This document shows positions 53,593 to 64,000 of a stretch of 64,000 nucleotides of DNA, in pieces. Position numbers and translations under genes: made by a program. Source of the DNA: Rhynchopus euleeides (Eukaryota; Euglenozoa; Diplonemea; Diplonemida; Diplonemidae). A model generated the notes under the pieces. That model worked only from the letters and a program-made list of their open reading frames with translations. It was not told where the DNA came from and searched no databases. Position 1 is the stretch's first letter; each line of letters opens with the position of its first letter. Where the stretch lies: the NCBI GenBank assembly GCA_963210315.1, contig OY723256.1, positions 1,612,001-1,676,000 on the forward strand, written 5' to 3'.

Positions 53593-56500
53593 ATGGATGC
53601 GCTGAATGTGGGGGACACGGCGCTCTATATGCACATAGTGTTGATGGAGGCGGTGCTCGATGGGGATCTGCAGTCGGTGAAGGACTATCCTGAGCATGCG
53701 ATCCCGTACACAGACAGGACGGGAGGTATGGTTGCAGCCAATGGTTGCAGGCTTTCATGATTTGCACTGTTGGCAGTGTCTCGCAGCCCTCCCTCGGCAT
53801 GTTGCGGACACACGCCTGGTGTTCAGTTTGTCGAGTTGGGATGCCTCGGCTCTGAGTGATGCCGAGTTGCCTCCTGAGGGGTCGTATCCCAACTTCACCA
53901 AGGTTGGTATCTGGGTGCGTGTCCCGACAAACCATCATTTCAAGAAGTTGCTCCAAATGGTGGTTGTGGGGTTTCGGCATCCCTCAGCACAACCCTCCTC
54001 ACCGCAGACCGCTCAATGCTGCATCTCGTGGGGGTGTCAGGGGAGAGTGAAATTGTCGAGATCACTCGTTATCTGCTGGACCACGGCGCGTTCGTGAATG
54101 CCCGCGACCCTGAGGGTATGGTATTGCGCTCCTCACTTTGAACCCCATCCGGCCGACGGTATCAGCGTAGTCAACTGGGGAAGCTGCGTAAAAGTGTAGG
54201 AGTGCTTCCCGACGGCACTGCCCCTTTCCTGTGTCCAGTTATCGTGTGCTCACCCACATCAAAGCAGCTCTAGGGTGGTGGAAGCGTCCACGCCGCATCA
54301 AATGAGGAAGAAAGTAAGAACAGTGGCTACGCTTTTCGCTGCGATACATACGCACCATCACTCACAGGACGAACCCCTCTGCGCAGTATCGTGACGCATA
54401 CGACACCCTATGTTGCGGACATCATCACAGAGTTGCTTGCCGCACCGGGTATTGAGGTGGACTTGTGCTGCAACAGACGTATGTTTGCCACCTCTGAGCA
54501 GGTGTCGAACCACTGATTTCTCTGGTGTCTTGATTTGCGCGCAAAAGGGGCGAGTGTGCATGATTGTCGCACAACCCCTGCTTCCCGCGAAAGATCACCG
54601 CTGTGGCACCTCACCTGGTTTACACATTGATGCATTCGGCATGGTCACCTCCCCCACCCGCACAGGCATCACACCACTGGGCGCTGCTCTGGAACTGAAC
54701 CGGTTCGACCTTGTCCTGCCTCTGCTGGAAGGAGGCGCTTCACCCAATGCCTACTACAGCCTTTGTGGTTTTCCGATTCTGAGCCTAGCTTGTTCCTCAA
54801 ATAAGCCGGCCGCAGTGCAGGCCGCTCGAAGCGTGCTGGACTACGGTGGGTTTGTCACTGCTGCCTATCAGACGCCAATCGGTATGTCTTGCTGTGGCCT
54901 GGAGGGCCAATTGCAACCCATGCGATAAAGCTGTCTTGCCACGGCACCATACACACCCAAAACAGATAACGTGTCCACTCTCCATGTGGCGGCTTCTAAT
55001 CCTGAACCGCACTCTACCGAGATGCTGTCCCTTCTATTAGACCATCCCGATGTCGATGATTCCGACTTTCTGGGTGAGCTGTTGAATTGCGCTGTGCGCA
55101 CTGGCCATGTCTCTACTGTCAAGTTGCTGTTGGAGAAGGGGGCAAGAAAGGGCGATGAACTGGCGGTCGGTATGTTCTGTACAACTTCTCGTCTGTTCGT
55201 TTTCTCGGTGGATCATCTTTTTTGGGAGTCGAATGAGGAAACTGGGACTGGGGAGTGGTGTACTCAGTGTTTTCCTCGATCATCAAGTGAAAAACGGGGC
55301 TCATGATGAGGTACATTTGCCTTCATGATTCAAAGGGGGGGGAGGGAGGCACAACTAGCTTTCGATACATTCCATATCCCACCCCACACCACAGTCTCGT
55401 TGCTTCAGTCTGAAAAACCTGACGTTCCTGAGAAGCTGAAGCTTCTGTTAGATGACGGTGTTGACCCAAATGGTGCTCCCGGTGATGAGTCCTTTCCACC
55501 CCTCCATGCCGTGGTAATGGTCAAGAGGACCGACAGTGCCGAGCTGATACATATATTAGGGGACTACGGTGCAGACCCTAACCGCCAGTGCGAAGTGGGG
55601 GGTTACGACCTCGTTCCGCTGCATATCGCCACTGCACACAGTCCCAGTGACGTTATCACAGAGATAGTGCAGGCGCTGGTGGACATAGGCGGTGATGAGT
55701 TGGACAACCGCAGCTTCGGTATGCCTTGCGGGTTATTAGTGTTCCTCCTGTGTCCGTCTGACCTGCTTCGGCAGGGCACTTGTTGCACTGTGCGCCCCTA
55801 ACCCACACACCCACAAACACAGAAACCCCTCTGGAAATGTTTGCACGCATGAGATACGGCTCGGGTGCACATCAGCTCCTTTCGAACATCACAGAAGCAA
55901 CGATGCGGTCCCGGTGGCGGACATGGTGTGTGGGTGCCCTGTTCCTTGCATGGCGTGCAGAGGCGAACCTCCGGCTTCCTGTGTGGCGGTGCATGGCGCC
56001 AGTGGCCTACGTCTTGTTCTACGTCATGGAGTGCGTCATGTGGATCTGTGAGCTGCTTGGGACGCCGCTGGACCTTGTTCGTCTTGTTTCGGGATGGGAT
56101 CCGCACCCGCCGCCGGGGTGGTCTGGAGCCTGTCAGGTAGTGCAGTTCATCAGAGGTTGCTTGCTGTGGAGCCCCGAGCTCTCAGCTTTGGTGCTGGTGT
56201 TGGCATGCGAGTGGTGGAAGCGGGGGGGTAGATCGGCAGTCCGAGCGATGAGAAGGAGATTCTTCGGAGTCCCGGCCGGCGGTGTGCTGGGATCATGGTG
56301 TGCGTCTCGTAGCAAGAAAGACGCAAAGAAGGAGGGTGGGTGCGACGTTGCTTTGGAAGCAGCACCTGCACCTGCACCTGTGCCTGTGCCTGCAGCAGCA
56401 CCCTCACCTGCACCTGTGCCTGTGCCTGCAGTCCCGGCCGGACCGAGCCAGAAGGAGCTATTCGAGAGGGTGGACGCCCGGAGCGCAGAGCTGCGTGATG

Positions 56501-58614
56501 CGATGGAGCACCTGCGCAGGTGTGGGGACGCGGCGGAGGACACAGACATCGCGGTACGCGATTCAGCGTTCGAGCTACGTGCGGGGGCGGCACGCGAGGC
56601 GGTGGCGCACATCGACAAGTTAGGAGCTGCGGAGCAGAAGCAGACTGCGGGTCAGCGTGCGGCGTTTGCGGACATCGTGTCTGACCACGAGGGGCGGCCT
56701 GGGAAGCAGGAGCTGTTGGGGCGGCTGCAGACGCTGCGGGACGAGCTGCACGAGGTGGAGGACAACCTGGACGACGCAAAGCACGAGGCGCTGAAGGCGG
56801 AGCGGCGTGGGAAGCTGACGACACATCATACAGACGAGGTGGCGCGGATCAGGCCGATGGTGTACAAGTGCCAGAAGGCGCTGGAGCGGCAGGAGGGGCG
56901 TGTGGCACAGGCGGGTGTGCACTACTACCCAGAGCTGCGGCTCGATCAGGACGTGAGGGCGTGGGGTGGGCTGCTGTGCCAGCGCAACCTCGGGCGCGAC
57001 TACTCAGACCTGGTGAAGCTGGAGTCGTCGTCACACAGCCGACACACAGTGCAGAAGGCACGGCGCGGGGACGGGTCGTGGTGTGTGTTGAAGTTCTTCG
57101 ACGCGTGTGCAAGCGCACAGCTGTTGCGGGAGACGCGCTTGCTGCAGCGCATGCAACATGCGTGCGTGGCGGAGGTGACGTGCGTGTTCCAGGTGTCTGC
57201 ACCTGCAGGCTGGATGCTGGAGATGCCGTTCTACGCAGGCGGAGACCTGGGACAGTGCATGCCGCGTGTGCGCAAGGAAGGGCCTGCGCGTGTGCGGCAG
57301 GTGGTGCACGACGTGGCACAGGGGCTGCTGTGCGTGCACCGCAACGGGGTGATTCACTGTGATGTGAAGCCCGCCAACGTGTTCCTGGACACAGGCGGGC
57401 ACGCACGACTCGGGGACTTCGACATCAGCAAGGAGTCGCGGGTGCGTGCCGCGGTCACGGCAGCACCGACCACGATGGCGACTGCGGCGGGGGCTGCGGG
57501 CACGCGTGGGTACATGGCACCGGAGGTGGAGGAGGGGAAGCGTGCCACCTTTGCGTCCGATGTCTTCTCGCTGGGGCTGATCCTGTACGACTTGTCTGGG
57601 TCGGGTGCGCACACCCGACCGCACACACCGGCTGTGCCTGAGGTGTCGGACAAGACGGTGAACCCGGATGCGGTTGAGCTTCTGAAGGCGATGCTTGCGA
57701 AGCAGCCTTCAGCACGTCCCAGTGCAGAGGAGGTCGCGCTGGACGAGTTCTTCAGGAAGTCTCTGCCGCCACCTCCCGCGCCTGCACCCGCACCCGCACC
57801 GGCACCGGCACCTGTACCTGTACCTGCAGTGCCAGGCCCAGACCCAGCACTCGTGCCACCGGCACACTGGCGCAACACCACAGCTCTTGGGGAGCTGGTG
57901 GATGTGACGGGAGACCTGCGTGCTGCAATGCAGGAGATGGTGAACCGCACGTGTGTGGTTGGGCAGCTGGGACAGGGGCGTGAGAACAAGGGAGCCAATC
58001 ACAAGGGCCTGCTTGTCAAGAGTGTATTGCGTGTGGAGCATGTGGCTTTGTGGAAGCAATACCAGTTCCAGAAGCAGCAGCTGCTGGAGAAGGTGTGCGT
58101 CCGGCCGAAAGAGGGTTTGCCTGCACCCACTGTCAAGCCACTCTCCTCCTTCGCACCTGACCAGAACAGCCACCAGCTGCTCCCGCGTGTCAACGAGGTG
58201 CATCTGCTGCACGGGACGAGGCAGAATATGGCCAACGTCATCGTGTCGCAGGGAATGGACGAACGCATCTCTGTCGGCGGCCTGCACGGTGCCGCCCTCT
58301 ACTTCGCAGAGAACTCCAGCAAGAGCGACGAATATATGCGGCCTGCAGATGACGGGCTGTGCGACCTGTTCGTCTGCCGAGTGCTGCTTGGCACACCACA
58401 CCTGCGCGGTGCCTACTCCACGAACCAGAGGATGAGGCGTCCCCCGTGTGTCGAGGGACACGACTCCTGTGTGCAAGGGCACCCCCTGGCAGACAGTGTG
58501 GTTGCAGAGGTGCCTGACAAGCCACGTGAATTCGTTGTCCACGACAGGACCTGTGTGTACCCTGAGTACCTGCTGCGCATCAAGCGTGTCACCAAGCCGA
58601 ACCCCACCAAATAA
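53593..58614 (+). CDS. Ankyrin repeat, membrane, protein kinase and tankyrase-like PARP fusion protein
   Basis: Seven exons: 53593-53725, 54008-54115, 54368-54478, 54666-54881, 54966-55169, 55395-55718, 55823-58614; every intron is phase 1 and starts GTATG; about 1295 aa. Order: ankyrin repeats (about 12-370; SMLHLVGVSGESEIVEITRY, TPLRSI, VPLHIATAHS); a membrane helix (about 423-444, MAPVAYVLFYVMECVMWICE) and a second hydrophobic stretch (485-496); Ala/Pro linker; coiled coil (573-723); kinase (751-1011) with Lys789 (CVLKFF), HCDVKPANV (Asp879), LGDFDIS (897-899) and MAPEV; a second Ala/Pro linker; PARP catalytic domain (about 1046-1286) with LLHGT (His1162), ALYFAE (Tyr1192), REFVVHD (Glu1268) and VYPEYLL. 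The H-Y-E triad suggests chain-forming ADP-ribosylation, as in tankyrase. The Gly-rich loop of the kinase is poorly conserved. The start is the least certain part. Confidence 0.88.
56398..57581 (+). repeat. Near-identical duplicated segment, copy 1 (coiled coil and kinase)
   Basis: Aligns with 62817-64000 with no net length change (constant offset 6419) and about two dozen substitutions by eye. Similarity begins sharply in the Ala/Pro linker; the sequences before it are unrelated in detail. It presumably continues past the window edge. Confidence 0.9.
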
Positions 58615-59694
58615 GCCCCTTCTTTTGTTGTCACACGGTGAGGGCAGGTCTGTTCCGGACCGCATTCACCACATGCAGTTCATGTGCCATCCGACGAGTG
58701 GTTGTTGCCGCTCTTTTTCTTCTACTTCGCTACCCCTCACTCCTCATTCTCCCCACCAGACCGCAAGCCAGGCTCATGGCGGTTGCTCCGAACCGTCCAG
58801 TCTTTCGTGTGCTCTCCAGCAACGTGAACATATGTAAGCACACAGAGTGATTACCACCTACCCACGGTTTTTGTACACCACACTTCTGAAGGCATTGTCA
58901 GTGTGTTCTGTTGCCATCGGCGAAGGACTCGCCTGCTATTGTCTCCACCGACCACACACGGTGACCCTTGGTGTGGTTGGGTTTGTCAGCCCAAAGTCAC
59001 ACCCACACATACTTCCATCTCTTTCCCGCAATCACGCAAGCAGCCCCCCTCGGCACACCTGCGCCTAACCTAGATTCCATCTTCTTTCTGTTGGGCCCGG
59101 GGGGAGCTGTTTTAGTTTGCTGCACAGCGAGTCCGTCCCCCCCCCCCCCCCCCCCCCCGGTTCCCGTCTCCCTAGAATCAAAACGCCGGATACCTTTTCT
59201 GCCCTGAGGGCGTGCCCTAGAATCATCACCGTGTTGTTGTTCTTGATTCTCTGCGTGGCAGGATGCAAGCGTTCCGACCCAGCCCTGCCATTTTTTAATG
59301 ACAGCCGCTTGCGAATGCCCGCAACGAGCTCCCTCTGACAGCGAGCATCTTGGTGTCGGTATCATGAGATCTGTGCAGCAGCCAGTCGCCACCGCCCTCC
59401 ACACCACCCCCTCCCCCCTTTTCCACGTGGCCGTTGCGTGGTGTGCCCAACACGCCATCCTATGTCACATTGCCATACTGTCAGCCCAGCGGAGCAGCGG
59501 AACACAGCCCGTGCCCATTTCCGACCACACGCAATTCCAAGTCTGTTACTATTTTTTTTACTTCTCACGCAAAGCCGCCAGCCGCACCAGACGGGACGTC
59601 TCTCCCACCGCCCGCCCCGGCCCACCCCTCGCCCCACCACCACACACCCCCCCCTTGCCAGGGCTAGCCCAGGGGGGAAGGGTCGGGTGCACCC
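58615..59694. other. Intergenic region between the tandem paralogues
   Basis: No gene recognised. A C-run of more than 20 lies at about 59137-59158. Pyrimidine-rich sequence and CTTGCCAG precede the next ATG by about 40 bases. Confidence 0.5.
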
Positions 59695-62600
59695 ATGCCA
59701 GCAGGTGTGGGCACAGCCCCACTCACCCGGGACCCTGGGAAAGACCTCTTGGCTGCTGTGACCGAAGGGAACCTGCCTGAGGTCCGCCGCATCCTTGACG
59801 GGCCGGATGGCGGTGCCACACTGCGGTACCGAACCCTGAAGGGTATGGTGACGGGGGTCGGTTGGAGGGGGTTTTGCAGGCGGGATGTCTTGGTGCTGCC
59901 ACACCCCTCCCTGCGAGGACAACACCCCCTCTCCTGCAGGGCACCGGACCGCGCTGCACTCTGTTGGTGTCCGGAGATCGGCGCGCAACGCCCCAGAGAT
60001 CGCCCGGCTTCTGCTGAGCAAGGGTGCCCGGGTCAACCTCCAGACGGGACGGGGTATGTGCCCAGCCCTTGTCCTGCGCCTTTCCTGTTCTCTCGACACC
60101 CACACACACACGTGAACCTTTTTATATTAGTGCAGACACACGCCGAGCACTTGCTCTTGATGCGATCTCCACTGTCTGTCACACACCCCACCCTCCTTTC
60201 CCTTCGCCATGCCTTGCGGGCAAATCGCCAATACAGCCACACCTTATAACCCTCGTGAGATCTGTCTGCATGGCACGCAGGAAAGTGGCTCCTTCACACG
60301 ACCCGTGTCATAATCAGTGATCCGCGTCACCTCCTGCAGGGGGTCGGGTGGAACACGACAGCAATGGCTGACACGGGCAGAAGGTTGAACCAATACATCT
60401 CGCATGCTGCAACACGTTGTTAAGAAGCGAACAAGGCATCAACAGAGCATTGTATACAAAACGCAGAAGACAATGAGAGAGACACTGCCCTATCAAAGCA
60501 GGGTTTTGCGGGGGGAGGGGCGTCGCACATGCCACCCTTCTGACACAGAGTGAAGGGGCGCCTTGTCCTTCAGTGCATCATGCCTGGGGCAGTGCCCCCC
60601 CTGCCCCCTGCCCCCTACCCCCCACATCACCCCGCCTCCGCGATGCTACAGGGGATACGCCACTCAACTGCATAGCGAGAGACGGATATCCTCATGCCCT
60701 GGGCGTCGCAAGAGAGTTGCTTACTGCACCAGACATCCTGGTGGACAGGCGCTGCACCGAGGGTATGTCCGTTGGCATGCCAGCGCCAGAGAAGCGCAGG
60801 GAAGGGGATGGCGGAGGGCTGATTTGTTGTTGAGCTGGGGGGGTCCCAATGCCAGATGCTGGCTGCCTCGGGGCTGTCCCGCGCAATATCCACTGTTATG
60901 CCCCCTCCCGCAGGGACGTTGCCGCTGTACCATGCGGTGAAGCACGGCCAGCAGGGCCTTGTCGAGCTTCTGTTGAAGGCAGGCGCGTCGCCCAACTCAA
61001 GGGTGTTCAACATTTCGCTGCTGGACATGGCTTGCTCTGCGGAAAGCTCGGCGGTGTGGGAATGCACATTTGTCCTTCTGAAATACGGCGCTGATCCAAA
61101 TGGCACTGTCCCGAACGGTATGCACGCACACGCTGAGTCAGGGGGGATCGTCTTGTCACGTGTTGTCGACACATTCGTAGTGGGGTGAGGGGAAGTGGGG
61201 TAGGGTGTGTGGGGGCTGCGCTACGCATTATAGGGGAGGCCAAGGAATCCACCCAACCCATACCACAGTGCCAAGCACCTTGCACAAGGCGGTGGTGAAT
61301 CGGCGTCCGCACGCTCTTCGCATCGTGAAGGCTCTTCTTGATTGCGGCGCAGATATCGAGTGTGCCGCCTGCCCATGCACCACCTGCCCCACTGCGACCC
61401 CGCTTCTGAGGGCCATACAGGCAGGGAGTGCATCGATAGTGGAGCTGCTGCTTCAGAGAGGGGCGAGGATGGCAGACACTGATGGGGGTATGCCCGACGG
61501 CTGCTGTGTGGTGTCGCTGATGCATGTTCCTCCCCCTTTCCGGGTTTTTACCGGCGCACACCCACCCGCTAACAGGGCCTGTGCTGCATATCTGCCTGCA
61601 GTATGGCTGCACTGCGGCTTCACCGGCGATATTGAGGATCCTGCTTGCTCACGGTGCGGATCCGAACTGCCGGCGAAAAAACCGAGTGCATTCCGCTGCT
61701 ATCCACAGTCTGGCAATGTCGCACGGCCCCCACAGCCCTGAGATGCTTGCCATCTTGGTGCAGCATGGAGTGGACATCAATGCAAGACAAACGAATTCCA
61801 GCCTCGCACTCCACGTTGCCGCCCGCCACGCCATGGCCGGGCACGGCACAACAGACCTGGTCGAGGCACTTCTGTATTTCGGCTGCGACCCCAACGACAC
61901 CGCCGCCGGCGAGACCCCCCTGGCGTTGTTTGCTCGCATCCGGCGCGGGACCCCAGCGCACCTGCTGATCGCTGGCGCCGCTTCAGGCAAGCGACGGCTC
62001 CTATCTCCACGGCAGCGGTCCTGCTACCGAACCCTGTGCACCTTAATGCGGCACGCTGCAGTGTGCTCCGCATGGCTGCTGTTCGCTGCCCTCTGCACCA
62101 CAGTCTCGGCCGCAGGGCTGTTCCTGCTGGCCCCTGCAGGCCTGGGCTGGGTGCCGCTGCACCTTCCGTGGCACTGGATCTGCGGCGCGGCGCAGTCTGT
62201 GCGTGCCGCAGCTGTGCAGCCCAGTGGTGCTGCGCTGTTGGCCTCCTGGGCACAGCCTGCCCTGGCAGCGGTGTGGGAGGGGTGCCCCTCAGCGAGTGGG
62301 GTGGTGCAGCTGCCAGACGGCGAGGCGGTGCAGCGGTGGGCAGGCAGCCTCGGTGGCCTGTGGGTCGCAGCCTCCTTGCCGGTGGATGCGGTGTGGGGCT
62401 GGGTGCCGCAGGGGGGTGGCGTGTGGGGTGTGGGTGGTGCGGTCTGGGGTTCCGCCCGCTCCGTCTTCGCCGTGCCCGCGCCCGGCTTCGTGGCGGGCTT
62501 CGCAGCGTGGGTGTCGGGGTCTCCGGAGGGTGCCGTGTGTGCCTTGCCGCACGGGCCTGATGTGTTTGCGGGGGTGGCGCCGTTCCACAGCATGGCGCAG

Positions 62601-64000
62601 CTGGGGCAGGGCAGGGAGGCGCAGGGTGGGGGCCTCGGTGTAGGGGGGTGCGTGTTGGTGGTGGTCGTGGTGTTGGGGTGTGCTGGGCTGCTGCGGTGCG
62701 TCTACCGGCAGCGGTCAGGGAGGTGGGGCGGAGGGGCGGCACAGGATAGGTGTGGGAAGAAGCTGCGGGTGGTGCCGAGGTGTGGTGTGCCTGCTCGTGC
62801 CCCGCCAACAGCGCCTGCACCCTCACCTGCACCTGTGCCTGTGCCTGCAGCACCAGCCGGACTGAGCCAGAAGGAGCTATTCGAGAGGGTGGACGCCCGG
62901 AGCGCAGAGCTGCGTGATGCGATGGAGCACCTGCGCAGGTGTGGGGACGCGGCGGGTGACAGGGATATCGCGGCACGCGATTCAGCGTTCGAGCTACGTG
63001 CGGGGGCGGCACGCGAGGCGGTGGCGCACATCGACAAGTTAGGAGCTGCGGAGCAGAAGCAGACTGCGGGTCAGCGTGCGGCGTTTGCGGACATCGTGTC
63101 TGACCACGAGGGGCGGCCTGGGAAGCAGGAGCTGTTGGGGCGGCTGCAGACGCTGCGGGACGAGCTGCACGAGGTGGAGGACAACCTGGACGACGCAAAG
63201 CACGAGGCGCTGAAGGCGGAGCGGCGTGGGAAGCTGACGGCACAGCATGCAGGCGAGGTGGCGCGGATCAGGCCGATGGTGTACAAGTGCCAGAAGGCGC
63301 TGGAGCGGCAGGAGGGGCGTGTGGCACAGGCGGGTGTGCACTACTACCCAGAGCTGCGGCTCGATCAGGACGTGAGGGCGTGGGGTGGGCTGCTCTGCCG
63401 GCGCAACCTCGGGCGCGACTACTCAGACCTGGTGAAGCTGGAGTCGTCGTCACACAGCCGACACACAGTGCAGAAGGCACGGCGCGGGGACGGGTCGTGG
63501 TGTGTGTTGAAGTTCTTCGATGTGCGTGCGAGTGCACAGCTGTTGCGGGAGACGCGCTTGCTGCAACGCATGCAACATGCGTGCGTGGCGGAGGTGACGT
63601 GCGTGTTCCAGGTGTCTGCACCTGCAGGCTGGATGCTGGAGATGCCGTTCTACGCAGGCGGAGACCTGGGACAGTGCATGCCGCGTGTGCGCAAGGAAGG
63701 GCCTGCGCGTGTGCGGCAGGTGGCGCACGACGTGGCACAGGGGCTGCTGTGCGTGCACCGCAACGGGGTGATCCACTGTGATGTGAAGCCCGCCAACGTG
63801 TTCCTGGACACAGGCGGGCACGCACGACTCGGGGACTTCGACATCAGCAAGGAGTCGCGGGTGCGTGCCGCAGCCACGGCAGCACCGACCACGATGGCGA
63901 CTGCGGCGGGGGCTGCGGGCACACGTGGGTACATGGCACCGGAGGTGGAGGAGGGGAAGCGTGCCACCTTTGCGTCCGATGTCTTCTCGCTGGGACTGAT
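59695..64000 (+). CDS. Second ankyrin-membrane-kinase paralogue (3' end outside window)
   Basis: Six exons: 59695-59842, 59940-60053, 60652-60762, 60914-61117, 61269-61487, 61576 to beyond 64000, all phase 1 with GTATG donors; the last exon is open to the edge, so at least 1073 aa. The N-terminus is LLAAVTEGNLPEVRRILDG; ankyrin repeats run to about residue 395 (TALHSV, TPLNCIA, LPLYHAVKHGQQGLVELLLK, PSTLHKAV, LALHVAARHA). Two hydrophobic helices (about 425-450 and 621-640) bracket a Trp/Gly/Ala-rich loop of about 170 residues, far longer than in the first paralogue. Then come the Ala/Pro linker, the coiled coil and the kinase (HCDVKPANV, GDFDIS, MAPEV) up to the start of helix F. A PARP domain is expected beyond 64000 but not seen. 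Two helices with ankyrin and kinase parts on the same side fit a hairpin membrane anchor. Confidence 0.85.
62817..64000 (+). repeat. Near-identical duplicated segment, copy 2 (coiled coil and kinase)
   Basis: Counterpart of 56398-57581 (offset 6419). Differences are scattered; a small cluster near 62952-62985 changes AEDTDIAV to AGDRDIAA, and one near 63520-63535 changes FDACASAQ to FDVRASAQ. Confidence 0.9.

Noticed and set aside
60054-60651. Decayed ankyrin exon inside the unusually long second intron of the second paralogue
   Set aside because: No ankyrin-like translation in any + frame was found between the two splice sites.
61777-63243. Long - strand ORF of 488 codons opposite the second kinase gene
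   Set aside because: Pro/Ala/Arg-rich shadow of a GC-rich coding strand; the + strand encodes the clear ankyrin-kinase protein.
1-64000. CRISPR array, bacterial operon features or prophage
   Set aside because: No regularly spaced repeats; introns, rRNA type and protein families are eukaryotic.

Overview
This is GC-rich nuclear DNA from a eukaryote, probably a free-living flagellate protist. The evidence is spliced genes with GT-AG introns (donors nearly always GTATGN, acceptors CAG), long intergenic tracts with homopolymer and microsatellite runs, an 18S rRNA fragment, a non-LTR retrotransposon and eukaryote-type proteins (vasohibin, cathepsin, WD40, ankyrin-kinase-PARP). All recognisable host genes except a partial one at the left edge lie on the + strand. 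Several have a CAG a few bases before the ATG, as expected if mRNAs are cut from polycistronic transcripts and trans-spliced. Together with a 2A-bearing APE-type retrotransposon this suggests a euglenozoan, perhaps diplonemid-like, but that is inference. The standard genetic code appears to be used (TAA, TAG and TGA all end genes).

Layout. 1-1742: a long open frame on the - strand running off the left edge (Cys/His-rich segment, then an acidic and Pro/Ser-rich region with a tandem repeat), abutting an interspersed repeat called R1 here (1711-2142). 2957-27171 is the gene-rich part: a large unrecognised protein, a vasohibin-type tubulin carboxypeptidase, a small secreted protein, an ACAD10/11-like acyl-CoA dehydrogenase with a possible peroxisomal tail, an LRR/coiled-coil/EF-hand protein (8 exons), a cathepsin L-like protease, a 2H phosphoesterase, a coiled-coil protein, and a membrane protein whose ectodomain looks like a WD40 propeller.

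27172-45663 is gene-poor and repeat-rich. It holds a 119-bp dispersed repeat, several hairpin or inverted-repeat elements, an AT-rich repeat island (35.6-37.1 kb), a 5' fragment of 18S rRNA (37084-37433) joined to three R1 copies, two inverted relative to the third, and a damaged non-LTR retrotransposon (38698-42932). Its ORF2 begins with a 2A peptide, lying in frame with ORF1 behind a single TGA. A nest of palindromes lies at 43785-44227.

45664-51589: a FAD-dependent oxidoreductase and a two-exon protein ending in a CaaX prenylation box; its intron carries the second copy of the 119-bp repeat.

53593-64000: the most striking part, two tandem paralogues. The complete one (7 exons, about 1295 aa) joins ankyrin repeats, membrane segments, a coiled coil, a protein kinase with HCD and DFD motifs, and a tankyrase-like PARP catalytic domain with an intact H-Y-E triad. 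The second has the same layout up to the kinase activation segment, where the window ends. From a Pro/Ala linker onward the two are nearly identical, while their ankyrin and membrane parts have diverged.
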